Of a DNA stretch of 64,000 bases, positions 35,080 to 43,212 are shown in pieces (position 1 is the stretch's first letter; every line of letters begins with the position of its first letter). The position numbers and the translations under genes were made by a program. Origin of the DNA: CBDFKS01 sp965248905 (GTDB taxonomy: Bacteria; Chloroflexota; Dehalococcoidia; Lucifugimonadales; JAGWBF01); contig CBDFKS010000007.1 in assembly GCA_965248905.1 (NCBI GenBank), positions 868,001 to 932,000 on the forward strand. The letters are read 5' to 3'. Under the pieces are notes generated by a model. That model was not told the DNA's origin. It saw only the letters and a list, made by a program, of their open reading frames with translations, and did no database searches.

Positions 35080-36432
35080 ATGCTTTATGAAGCGGAAACC
35101 GGAGACTTCAACCTGATCGCCGTCGGCGACACCATGGTGACCCAGAAGCTCTCGGTTTACCGGGAGGAACGGTATCTGCGGTTGGTGGAGCTGATTCGTA
35201 GCGGGGATGCCGTGTTCGCCAATCTTGAGATGACCTTTCACGACTACGAGGTGGCCCCCGGTCTGGCCACCAGTCCCGCTTATTCCGCCACGGACCCGGG
35301 GAAGTTGCAAGAATATAAGTGGATGGGGTTCAATCTTGCCACCATGGCCCACAACCACCACAACGACTATGGCATCGATGGTCTGTTGACCAGCTTGAAA
35401 CACGTCGAGGATGCGGGGCTTGTTCATGCCGGAGCTGGGCGCAATCTGGCCGAGGCCCGAGCCCCTGGTTACCTGGAGACGCCTAAAGGACGGGTTGCTC
35501 TTATGGCCTGTGTGAGCACATTTGTGGAAGCCGGGGCCGCCACCCAACAGCGGCCCGATCACCTTGGACGGGCAGGCATCAGCCCCTTGCGCCACCAGTG
35601 GACCTACACGGTAGACCAAGCAGCCTTTGACCAGCTCAAGCGCATCAGTAACAAACTGGGTTTGGAGGATATGAAGCAATACCTGCGGAGTTTTGTATCC
35701 TCGGGGTCCGTTCCTGAAGACACCGAAACCCAGTTCCACTTAATCGAGAGGGGTTTTCCGCGACATTCCAGATTATTTCGCCTGGGTGAGGAGTTTTCTG
35801 TGTCATCAGTGCCGGACAATAGGGACATGGCAGACATCCTCAGGTGGGTGAGGGAGGCCCGCCGTCAGGCGGATTGGGTGCTAATGAGCATCCACTCTCA
35901 TGAAGGAGACACGGACCCAGAAGCGCCGCCTCCCGATTTCCTGGAGACTTTCGCTAGAGCGTGCATCGACGAGGGGGTGGACGTATTCATAGGCCACGGG
36001 CCCCACTGTACCCGGGGCATAGAGATATGCAAGGGTAAACCCATCTTTTACGGACTGGGCAACTTCGTATTCCAGAATGAGACCTACAGGTGGGCACCTC
36101 AAGAAACCTACGACGCCCAGGGCCTGAGCTACGAGCACACCCCTGCTGATGCCTGGGACGCCCGAACGCTTGAAGGCACCGCTAGCTTTTACTCAGATTC
36201 CAAGTACTGGCACGGGCTGGTGGCCCAACCCATCTTCAAGGGTGGCTCTTTGCTCGAGGTACGGTTGAATATCGTCGATCTCGGTTATGGCCAGCCTCGG
36301 TCCCGCAACGGCAGGCCTGTTCTCGCGGACGAGGCGTTGGCTACGACCGCCCTTGAACGAGTCTCCCAGCTTTCCAAGAGGTATGGCACCCATATAGAGG
36401 TGGTCGACGGAGTTGGGATCATTAAACCCTAA
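35080..36432 (+). CDS. CapA family protein (PGA_cap metallophosphatase-like fold)
   Basis: This 450-residue protein resembles CapA/PgsA of poly-gamma-glutamate capsule synthesis. Landmarks are FNLIAVGDTMVTQK, DAVFANLEMTFHDYE, LATMAHNHHNDYG, VLMSIHSHEGD and DVFIGHGPHCTRGIEICKGK, which carry the His/Asp/Asn metal ligands of the calcineurin-like fold. No signal peptide is seen, so this copy may act in the cytoplasm and serve a catabolic role rather than capsule anchoring. ATG 35080 follows GGAGGG. It is divergent from the D-aminoacylase gene. Confidence 0.86.
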   Translation: MLYEAETGDFNLIAVGDTMVTQKLSVYREERYLRLVELIRSGDAVFANLEMTFHDYEVAPGLATSPAYSATDPGKLQEYKWMGFNLATMAHNHHNDYGIDGLLTSLKHVEDAGLVHAGAGRNLAEARAPGYLETPKGRVALMACVSTFVEAGAATQQRPDHLGRAGISPLRHQWTYTVDQAAFDQLKRISNKLGLEDMKQYLRSFVSSGSVPEDTETQFHLIERGFPRHSRLFRLGEEFSVSSVPDNRDMADILRWVREARRQADWVLMSIHSHEGDTDPEAPPPDFLETFARACIDEGVDVFIGHGPHCTRGIEICKGKPIFYGLGNFVFQNETYRWAPQETYDAQGLSYEHTPADAWDARTLEGTASFYSDSKYWHGLVAQPIFKGGSLLEVRLNIVDLGYGQPRSRNGRPVLADEALATTALERVSQLSKRYGTHIEVVDGVGIIKP

Positions 36433-36633
36433 ATCAACGTTATGTCAACTTCTATAGAGCGCGGACCGATTCCAACTCAGATTTGATTGATGCCATTATC
36501 GTTCTGGCAAGGCCAACGTTGACATGTCACCGACCTCCCATTATCCTCATTGCATCACCACGGCTGTCATCGCCTATTCCCAGTAGCATGAACTGAGCGA
36601 AACCCAGACATCCGTGTACGTAGGGAGTTAGAC

Positions 36634-37560
36634 ATGGAAGAGCACATAGCCTATCTCAACGGTCAGTTCGTCCCGGAGAGCGAATGCAAGTTCCACGTTT
36701 CAGATCGAGGCATCTATAAGGGCGACCTTGTCTACGATGTGGAGCGGACTTTTAACGGCAAGATTTATCGTCTGCGGGAGCATCTGGAGCGCCTCTATCG
36801 TTCCCTTACCTATGTTCGCATCGACCCAGGGATGAGCCTGGATGAGATGGAGGAGCTCACCCTTGACGTGGTCAAGCGCAATGAACATCTCATGGAGCCG
36901 GGAAGCGACCTCCAGGTAACACAGATCGTTACTCGCGGCCACGGAGTCAAGGTCACCGACGTAGTCGCGCCAACGATATGTATACGGGTCCGCCCCATAG
37001 ATTTCGGCCAGTACGCTCACTTTTACAACGACGGTGCTCACGTGGTATTTCCTCGCACTAGAAGCTACTCCCCTCAGAGCCTTGATCCTAAGATAAAGCA
37101 CTATAGCCGGATGAACTTCGCGCTGGCTGAGCTGGAGACGGCGGACATAGACCCAGACGCCTATGCCGTTCTGCTGGACCTTGAGGGAAACATTTCGGAG
37201 AACACCGCGGGAAACTTTTTCATAGTGACCAAGGGCGTGTTGCGCACTGCCGGTGACCGCGGTCTGCTGCAAGGCATCTCACGGATGACCGTGCTGGAGC
37301 TGGCCCAACAGATGGGAATACCCACGTCTGAAGAGGACCTGCAGCCCTATGATGCCTACACCGCCGACGAGGCTTTCCTGACCACCACCAGCTATTGCGT
37401 GCTACCTGTAGGACGCATAGACAATCGCCCTCTTGCCCAGAAAGCCCCCGGCCCCATAACCAAACGGCTCTGGGCGGCCTGGAGCGAGATGGTTGGGTTA
37501 GACATAGTGGACCAGGCACAGCGCTGCGCCGATAGGACAGGAGTCATTGGAACTCACTAA
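36634..37560 (+). CDS. Class IV PLP-dependent aminotransferase (branched-chain / D-amino-acid type)
   Basis: This 308-residue fold-type IV PLP enzyme has the start IAYLNGQFVPESECKFHVSDRG. The PLP lysine is likely K155 in KIKHYSRMNFALAELE. The cofactor phosphate site is in GNISENTAGNFFIV and in the C-terminal EAFLTTTSYCVLPVGRIDNR. Such enzymes transaminate branched-chain amino acids, D-amino acids or lyse aminodeoxychorismate; the KHYSRMN arrangement does not settle which. The nearby D-aminoacylase makes a D-amino-acid role attractive but unproven. TAGGGAG precedes the ATG. Confidence 0.85.
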   Translation: MEEHIAYLNGQFVPESECKFHVSDRGIYKGDLVYDVERTFNGKIYRLREHLERLYRSLTYVRIDPGMSLDEMEELTLDVVKRNEHLMEPGSDLQVTQIVTRGHGVKVTDVVAPTICIRVRPIDFGQYAHFYNDGAHVVFPRTRSYSPQSLDPKIKHYSRMNFALAELETADIDPDAYAVLLDLEGNISENTAGNFFIVTKGVLRTAGDRGLLQGISRMTVLELAQQMGIPTSEEDLQPYDAYTADEAFLTTTSYCVLPVGRIDNRPLAQKAPGPITKRLWAAWSEMVGLDIVDQAQRCADRTGVIGTH

Positions 37561-37628
37561 AGCACGTGCCTAGGATGACCGTAAAGAAGGTAGAGCCTTT
37601 CGATTATCCGAGGTGAGAGGAAACTAAC

Positions 37629-37685
37629 GCTCATGGTGAGCTTGTCGAACCATGGCGACGCCCTTCGACAGTCTCAGGACGAGCG
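37629..37685. repeat. Dispersed palindromic repeat
   Basis: The outer arms CGCTC / GAGCG and inner GAGCTTGTCGAA / CTTCGACAGTCTC form an imperfect palindrome related to the repeats at 8399 and 10311. Confidence 0.55.
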
Positions 37686-37741
37686 GAAATATCTGCCCAG
37701 GAAAGCCCATCGAAAGACCCTAGTAAAGAAGGAGGCGCCGG

Positions 37742-38566
37742 ATGCCAAAAATGCAGACTGACGATGGTATCGATATCCACTACCACGTCCATGACTTCCG
37801 AGACCCATGGATCACAGACCCTGGGGAGACCATTCTGCTGTCCCACGGTTTCTGTCGCAGCATGAAATGGTGGAACCAGTGGGTACCGGCCCTCTCCAGG
37901 AAATACCGGGTAGTCAGGTACGACGTTCGAGGTTGCGGGTATTCCTCCCAACCTGCTGACGGCACTCCCTGGTCTGCGGACCGCCTGGCTAAGGACGCCC
38001 TCAACCTCGTAGACCATCTCGGCATCGATCAAGTTCACTGGGTAGGGTTCGAATCAGGGGGAATGTGGGGCAAGGTATTTGCAATCAATCATCCTGACCG
38101 AATAAAGAGCCTTGCCGTGCTTAACACCCCTTCAGCCGTAGCTGAACGCAATATAATGAACCTTGACAAAGAGCGAGTCAAAGGCTCCGAGGTTATAGCC
38201 AAGGTCGGCCTCAAGCAGTGGCTACTGGACACCCTGACAGTGCGCATGGACATGAAAATAGCCGATCCCAAGATGATGGAATGGCACATAGCTGAACAGT
38301 CGAAGACCCCGACCGAAGTGGCGGTTGGCATATCCCAGTCGCTGGAGAACCTCAGCCTTGAGGGAAAATACGAGAAGATTCAGGTGCCCACCTTGATTAT
38401 GATCGGAGACCGGGCCCGCAACTGCCCCGTCGATGAGCAGATGGTGGTGCAGCGGAGGATCCCCAACGCTGGACTGGTGGTCTTCCCGAACATTGCGGCG
38501 GGCTCTCATCTGCTGATGCCAGACAGGTGTACCGACGAGGTGCTCAAGTTCCTGGAGAGAGTATAG
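37742..38566 (+). CDS. Alpha/beta hydrolase with a non-canonical nucleophile elbow
   Basis: This 274-residue protein has the alpha/beta hydrolase fold. The oxyanion segment is LLSHGFCRSMKWW, then VVRYDVRGCGYSSQP. The elbow reads VHWVGFESGGMWG. Aligned with the usual VGHSMGGM, the nucleophile position holds Glu and the Ser lies one residue later. The acid is probably Asp in LIMIGDRARNCP and the His is in AAGSHLLMPD. It may still be an esterase, lactonase or C-C hydrolase using the shifted Ser, or something else. AAGGAGG precedes the ATG. It is co-oriented with the aminotransferase and the GMC oxidoreductase. Confidence 0.82.
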   Translation: MPKMQTDDGIDIHYHVHDFRDPWITDPGETILLSHGFCRSMKWWNQWVPALSRKYRVVRYDVRGCGYSSQPADGTPWSADRLAKDALNLVDHLGIDQVHWVGFESGGMWGKVFAINHPDRIKSLAVLNTPSAVAERNIMNLDKERVKGSEVIAKVGLKQWLLDTLTVRMDMKIADPKMMEWHIAEQSKTPTEVAVGISQSLENLSLEGKYEKIQVPTLIMIGDRARNCPVDEQMVVQRRIPNAGLVVFPNIAAGSHLLMPDRCTDEVLKFLERV

Positions 38567-38639
38567 GTATAACCTGCTTTGTCCAGCCATAAAAGGTTGC
38601 TCGAGGAGCTTGTCTTTTTCCATGTCACCACTTCGGCAA

Positions 38640-38745
38640 GCTCAGTACAGGCTCTGAGCCCTTCGTTCCTCAGGGTAAACTCCGCGAAGGGTCTCGCCTA
38701 GGCCATAGAGATTCTTCGCCTTCGGCTCAGAATGACAAGAATAGG
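38640..38745. repeat. Dispersed repeat with a 29-bp block shared with the MITE at 56613
   Basis: The stretch contains CTTCGGCAAGCTCAG-type palindromes. A 29-bp block at 38709-38737 (starting AGATTCTTCGCC) also occurs at 56706-56734. It lies in the gap between the hydrolase and GMC genes. Confidence 0.6.
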
Positions 38746-38809
38746 AATCTTAGGGCGTTGAAATGACCTAGAGGTTGTTCAACATCGAATTGGAACGAGG
38801 GAGACGAGC

Positions 38810-40342
38810 ATGAAATACGATGTCGTAATAGTGGGAGGTGGCACGGCTGGCACGGTTCTGGCCGCCCGACTGTCAGAGGACCCTAAACGGTCCGTACTCG
38901 TACTGGAGGCCGGCCCTGACTATCCCGACCTAGACCATCTCCCCGACGACCTAAAATACGGGTACAACCCTGTGGCCTCCGCCGAAGGGGCACCCCACAA
39001 CTGGTCTCTAAAGGGAAGCCTCAACCCTCAGCGGTCCGAGCCAACACCCCTGGCACAGGGGAAAGTAGTTGGCGGCTCCAGCGCCATCAACGGACAGACC
39101 ATGCAACGCGGACTGGCTGAGGACTTCGACAACTGGGCTTCCTGGGGCAACAACGAATGGTCATATCTAAAGGTCCTGCCATATTTTAGGAAGATGGAGA
39201 CCGACGCAGACATCCATGATGACTTCCACGGCTCCAGCGGTCCCATGCCCGTCCGTCGCTACAAACGCGAGGACTGGCTCCCGTTCCAGGAGGCCTTCTA
39301 TCGCTCGTGTATCGACGCGGGCTTTTCCGAGCACCCGGACATGAACCATCCCGAATCTACAGGCATCAGCCCCAGGGTAACGAACAACGTCGGCGGAATC
39401 CGCATGAGCACCGCTCTGGCTTATCTTAATCCTACCCGTCACAGGCTGAACCTGACCATAAGGCCCAACGTTACCGCCACCCGTATCATTTTCGACGGGA
39501 AAATGGCAACCGGAGTTGAGGTAGTGAGTGACGGTCAGAGATTCACGGCGCAGGGGGATCAGATCATACTAAGCTCTGGAGCCATCAGGTCGCCTCAGCT
39601 CCTGATGCTATCGGGTATAGGGCCCGCCGACCTTCTACGGAGCTTGAACATTCCAGTGATTCAGGACCTGCCCGGCGTAGGCCAGAATTTGATGAACCAT
39701 CCCTCGGTGAATATATCAATACGCAAGAAAGACGGTGTGTTTCAAGATCCATATACCCCGCGGGAGCAACTTATACTTCGCTACACGGCTGACGGCTCCA
39801 AGTCCCACAACGACATGATGATCATCCCCGGTTCCCGGTCGGACCCCAGGGACGTAACCTCAGAGCAGTTGGACCACATGCGCCTCACGACAGCGTTGCA
39901 CGAACCCACCAGCCTCGGTGAGTTCACTCTCACGTCAAGTGACTTCGAGACACAGCCTAGACTAGGGCTACGCTATCTTACGGAGGAGTGGGACCGAAAA
40001 CGGCTTCGAGAGGCTATGCGCTTATGCGCTCGACTTTTGGAGCATCCGGCCTTCAATGACACAGTAGCAGCGCGGGTTAGCCCCACGGACCATGAGCTGG
40101 CCTCGGACCAAGCCCTGGACCGCTGGCTTATAGATAATGTAAGCACGTCTCGCCATTTCTGCGGCACATGCAAGATGGGGTCGGAAAAAGATAGCATGGC
40201 GGTGGTTGACCAGTACTGCCAGGTGCGTGGAGTAGACGGATTGAGGGTAGTGGACGCTTCCGTGATTCCCCGCATTCCACGGGGCGGCACCTTCGCCAAC
40301 ACGATCATGATCGGCGAGCGGGTGGTGGAGTGGATCAAGTGA
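38810..40342 (+). CDS. GMC family FAD-dependent oxidoreductase (choline-dehydrogenase-like)
   Basis: This 510-residue flavoenzyme oxidises primary or secondary alcohols. The N-terminal FAD motif is VGGGTAGTVLAARLSED, with the ribose-binding Glu in LVLEAGPDYP. The GMC signatures are GKVVGGSSAINGQTMQRG and SSGAIRSPQLLMLSGIG. The active-site His is in TSRHFCGTCKMGS, and the partner residue is Asn in TFANTIMIGE. No signal peptide or membrane segment is seen. It ends 10 bases before the convergent CoA transferase gene. GAGGGAG precedes the ATG. Confidence 0.92.
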   Translation: MKYDVVIVGGGTAGTVLAARLSEDPKRSVLVLEAGPDYPDLDHLPDDLKYGYNPVASAEGAPHNWSLKGSLNPQRSEPTPLAQGKVVGGSSAINGQTMQRGLAEDFDNWASWGNNEWSYLKVLPYFRKMETDADIHDDFHGSSGPMPVRRYKREDWLPFQEAFYRSCIDAGFSEHPDMNHPESTGISPRVTNNVGGIRMSTALAYLNPTRHRLNLTIRPNVTATRIIFDGKMATGVEVVSDGQRFTAQGDQIILSSGAIRSPQLLMLSGIGPADLLRSLNIPVIQDLPGVGQNLMNHPSVNISIRKKDGVFQDPYTPREQLILRYTADGSKSHNDMMIIPGSRSDPRDVTSEQLDHMRLTTALHEPTSLGEFTLTSSDFETQPRLGLRYLTEEWDRKRLREAMRLCARLLEHPAFNDTVAARVSPTDHELASDQALDRWLIDNVSTSRHFCGTCKMGSEKDSMAVVDQYCQVRGVDGLRVVDASVIPRIPRGGTFANTIMIGERVVEWIK

Positions 40343-40351
40343 GTGTTTTAT

Positions 40352-41551
40352 CTACAGTTCCTTTGCCACTTCATTATTGAGGAGCTCGTCGATCCGCGCT
40401 GCATCGTAGCCAGCCTCAGCCAGCACCTCTCGGGTATGTTGGCCCGGTCGCATTGGAGCTCCGGAATGGGCCAAGAAATCGTAGTCCGAGCTTTCATACG
40501 GTAGCGGCGGCAGGCGCAAGTCCTGTTTCGTCGTACTTACGGAGAGCAGCCGGTTGGCTGCATTGACGTGAGCATCCTCCAGCACATCTTCCGGAGTATG
40601 CAGCGGCGCCACCGGAATCCCGTTCTGGGCCATAAGATCCGTCAGCTCCTGGCTATTCATGGGGCGGACCACCTCGGCTATCTGAGGGATAAGCCATGAG
40701 CGCTCTTCACGTCGTCCGGGATTGGTGGCCAGCCTGGAGTCGTTAGCCAGACCGCTCAGACCCAGGGCCTGGCAGAACCGTTTCCACTGGGCATCGCTGG
40801 TTACACCAACGAAAACCCTCCTGTTATCGGCGCAGTCGAATAGATCATAGATACCCCAGCCCGACTGCCTGTTGGCGACCTGGTCTCGGACCGACATGGG
40901 AACGGGTGGATCACCGGTGAACTGAGCGTCCGCCATGTGCTGCCCCACCAAGAACAGGGCCGTCTCGAACAGTCCCCCGGTAATCTTCTGCCCTTTGCCG
41001 GTTTTCTCTCGCTCCAGCAGCGCGCCCAGCACGCCCATGACCGCATAGGTGGCGGCGCCCACGTCTACCACGCTGGCCCCGGCACGCAGCGGCTGGCCCG
41101 GCAGCCCTGTCATGAAAGCCAGGCCAGACATCATCTGGGCCAGCTCATCCAGAGATGGCCGGTCGCTGTAGGGGCCGCTCAGGAAGCCCTTCACGCTGCA
41201 GTAGATGATGCGGGGGTTGCGGCGGGAAGCTTCCTCGTATCCAATACCCAGGCGCTCCATGGTCCCAGGAGCCATGTTCTCGACTACTACGTCTGCTTTT
41301 TCGGCCAGCTTGAAGAACACCTCCCGGCCCTCATCCTTTTTCAGGTCCAGCACCAGGCTGCGCTTGTTGCGATTGAAGAAGAAGAACCGGCCGAAGCGAC
41401 CCGTGCCGATGCGGGTGGGCTCCAGCGCATCTGGGGGCTCAATCTTGATCACGTCAGCCCCCATGTCGTTCAGAATGAGCCCCGCCGCCGGCCCGGCGAT
41501 TATGTAAGCCAGCTCTAAGACCTTTACACCTTCGAGAGGACGCTTGCCCAT
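40352..41551 (-). CDS. CaiB/BaiF family (family III) CoA transferase
   Basis: This 399-residue family III CoA transferase moves CoA between carboxylic acids. Typical parts are VLELAYIIAGPAAGLILNDM, GADVIKIEPP, VVENMAPGTMERLGIGYE and RIIYCSVKGFLSGPYSDRPS. The catalytic Asp is likely Asp135 in SLDELAQMMSG. Such genes occur in large numbers in SAR202-like genomes and are thought to activate organic acids for breakdown. It converges with the GMC gene and is divergent from the repeat protein gene. The acid substrate is unknown. Confidence 0.92.
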   Translation of the reverse strand: MGKRPLEGVKVLELAYIIAGPAAGLILNDMGADVIKIEPPDALEPTRIGTGRFGRFFFFNRNKRSLVLDLKKDEGREVFFKLAEKADVVVENMAPGTMERLGIGYEEASRRNPRIIYCSVKGFLSGPYSDRPSLDELAQMMSGLAFMTGLPGQPLRAGASVVDVGAATYAVMGVLGALLEREKTGKGQKITGGLFETALFLVGQHMADAQFTGDPPVPMSVRDQVANRQSGWGIYDLFDCADNRRVFVGVTSDAQWKRFCQALGLSGLANDSRLATNPGRREERSWLIPQIAEVVRPMNSQELTDLMAQNGIPVAPLHTPEDVLEDAHVNAANRLLSVSTTKQDLRLPPLPYESSDYDFLAHSGAPMRPGQHTREVLAEAGYDAARIDELLNNEVAKEL

Positions 41552-41733
41552 ATCAACCCTTTCAATCTCAGCAAACGGAGGAGTACAACGCTGTGAAAGA
41601 TATCATCGGGCCATGGCTGTGTCAATGTTCATAGGACAACCGAGTTTTTGACCCTAATGAAACTCGATGCTATAGTCACCCACAGCCAACGGGTTTATAG
41701 CGGCCTCGAAAACAAACACGTAAGGAGGGACAC
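41552..41733. promoter_or_regulatory. Divergent intergenic region
   Basis: This 182-bp gap lies between divergent genes and should contain both promoters. A good AAGGAGG ribosome-binding site precedes the repeat protein. No other structure is seen. Confidence 0.4.
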
Positions 41734-43116
41734 ATGCTAATAGCTAAAGCTCCCACGAAACGGATGGCTTTGGGAATAAGCGTCTTTCTTCTCATGGGAC
41801 TGGGAGCACTCCTGGCGGTTACCCTCTCCGGTGTGGTAGATGCCGGGGGAGTTGGAGGTAAGACCAAGGCTATAGGAGTGTGCGTCGACCAGACCACCGG
41901 AGCTATGAGGGTCGGGGGCAACGGGCCATGTGACCTCGACGAGTACAAGGTGCTTGTCCCCAAGGGCAGGTTCATCAACGCCGACACCGTGGATGGCCTG
42001 CATGCCGAGGATTTGCGAGGTATACTCAGCCCAGATAGGAGCAGCCCGCCTCGCGGTGGTACCCTCTCCACCTTGGACGGTCCTGGCGTCTCCGTCTCAG
42101 ACACCTCAATCACGATCGGCGTCGACGGCCTGGGGCTCATCAGCTACTATGACGGCGCCAATGGCGACCTGAAGGCAGCCCACTGCGATGACACCGCCTG
42201 CACCAGCGCCACCAACGCCACCGTGGACAGCGTGGGCGACGTCGGCCCCTACACCTCTATCACCATCGGCGCCGACGGCTTGGGGCTCATCAGCTACTTT
42301 GACAGCACCAACGGTGGCCTCAAGGTGGCCCACTGCGATGACACCGCCTGCACCAGCGCCACCACCAGCACCTTGGACACCGGGGGCGGCGCGTACACCT
42401 CCATCACCATAGGGGCCGATGGTCTGGGGCTCATCAGCTACTATGCGGGTGTCATGGGCGACCTGAAGGTGGCCCACTGCGATAACACCTCCTGCACCAG
42501 CGCCGCTGCCAGCACTTTGGACAGCGCAGGCGACGTCGGCCGAGACACCTCAATCACCATCGGGGCCGACGGGCTGGGCCTCATCAGCTACAGTGACAAC
42601 ACCAACAACGACCTGAAGGCAGCCCACTGCAACGACACAGCCTGCACCAGCGCCACCACGAGCACTCTGGACAGCGCGGGAGGCGTCGGCGTGTACACCT
42701 CCATCACCATCGGAATCGACGGCCTCGGGGCCATAAGCTATTTAGACCAGACCAACGGCCACGTGAAGGCAGCCCACTGCAATGATGCCGCCTGCACCAG
42801 CGCCACCACAAGCACCCTGGACAGCGCGGGCATCGTGGGCACGTTCACCTCCATCACCATCGGCGCCGACGGTCGCGGGCTCATCAGCTACTATGACCTA
42901 TCCAACGAGGACCTGAAGGTGGCCCACTGTGATAACACCGCCTGCACCAGCGCCACCACCGTCACCGTGGACAGCGGCGGCGTCGGCGTGTTCACCTCCA
43001 TCACCATCGGAACCGACGGCCTCGGGGCCATAAGCTACCGTGATCAGACCAACGAAGACCTGAAGGTGGCCCACTGCTCCAACCCCTTCTGCGTGCCCTT
43101 CTTCCGGCGCCGGTAG
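41734..43116 (+). CDS. Membrane-anchored seven-repeat protein (predicted beta-propeller)
   Basis: This 460-residue intact paralogue of the protein at 4575-6190 lacks a collagen stalk. The N-terminus has a membrane segment (about 12-34). A Cys-paired domain follows (GVCVDQTTGAMRVGGNGPC), then exactly seven repeats of about 49 residues from residue 124 on. Each has SITIGADGLGLISY, then LKVAHCDDTACTSATTS; the two Cys probably form a disulfide in each repeat. The end is HCSNPFCVPFFRRR. Seven equal units suggest a closed seven-bladed propeller. It is probably displayed outside the cell; ligand unknown. The repeats are nearly identical at DNA level. Confidence 0.82.
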   Translation: MLIAKAPTKRMALGISVFLLMGLGALLAVTLSGVVDAGGVGGKTKAIGVCVDQTTGAMRVGGNGPCDLDEYKVLVPKGRFINADTVDGLHAEDLRGILSPDRSSPPRGGTLSTLDGPGVSVSDTSITIGVDGLGLISYYDGANGDLKAAHCDDTACTSATNATVDSVGDVGPYTSITIGADGLGLISYFDSTNGGLKVAHCDDTACTSATTSTLDTGGGAYTSITIGADGLGLISYYAGVMGDLKVAHCDNTSCTSAAASTLDSAGDVGRDTSITIGADGLGLISYSDNTNNDLKAAHCNDTACTSATTSTLDSAGGVGVYTSITIGIDGLGAISYLDQTNGHVKAAHCNDAACTSATTSTLDSAGIVGTFTSITIGADGRGLISYYDLSNEDLKVAHCDNTACTSATTVTVDSGGVGVFTSITIGTDGLGAISYRDQTNEDLKVAHCSNPFCVPFFRRR

Positions 43117-43145
43117 CCGCAACTTTCTTAGAGTCGCGAATAACC

Positions 43146-43180
43146 AAGGCCCGGGGGCGACGGCCGTGACCCCGGGCCTT
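43146..43180 (+). terminator. GC-rich terminator after the seven-repeat gene
   Basis: The stem AAGGCCCGGGG / CCCCGGGCCTT with a 13-base loop lies 30 bases after the stop. The paralogue near 4575 has a similar hairpin. Confidence 0.75.
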
Positions 43181-43212
43181 CCATTGCCGACACTGGGCTT
43201 AGGCAGATAGCG

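Noticed and set aside
41930..43122. Direct DNA repeats of about 150 bp that could suggest a CRISPR or satellite array
   Set aside because: The units are coding repeats of a continuous protein without spacers.
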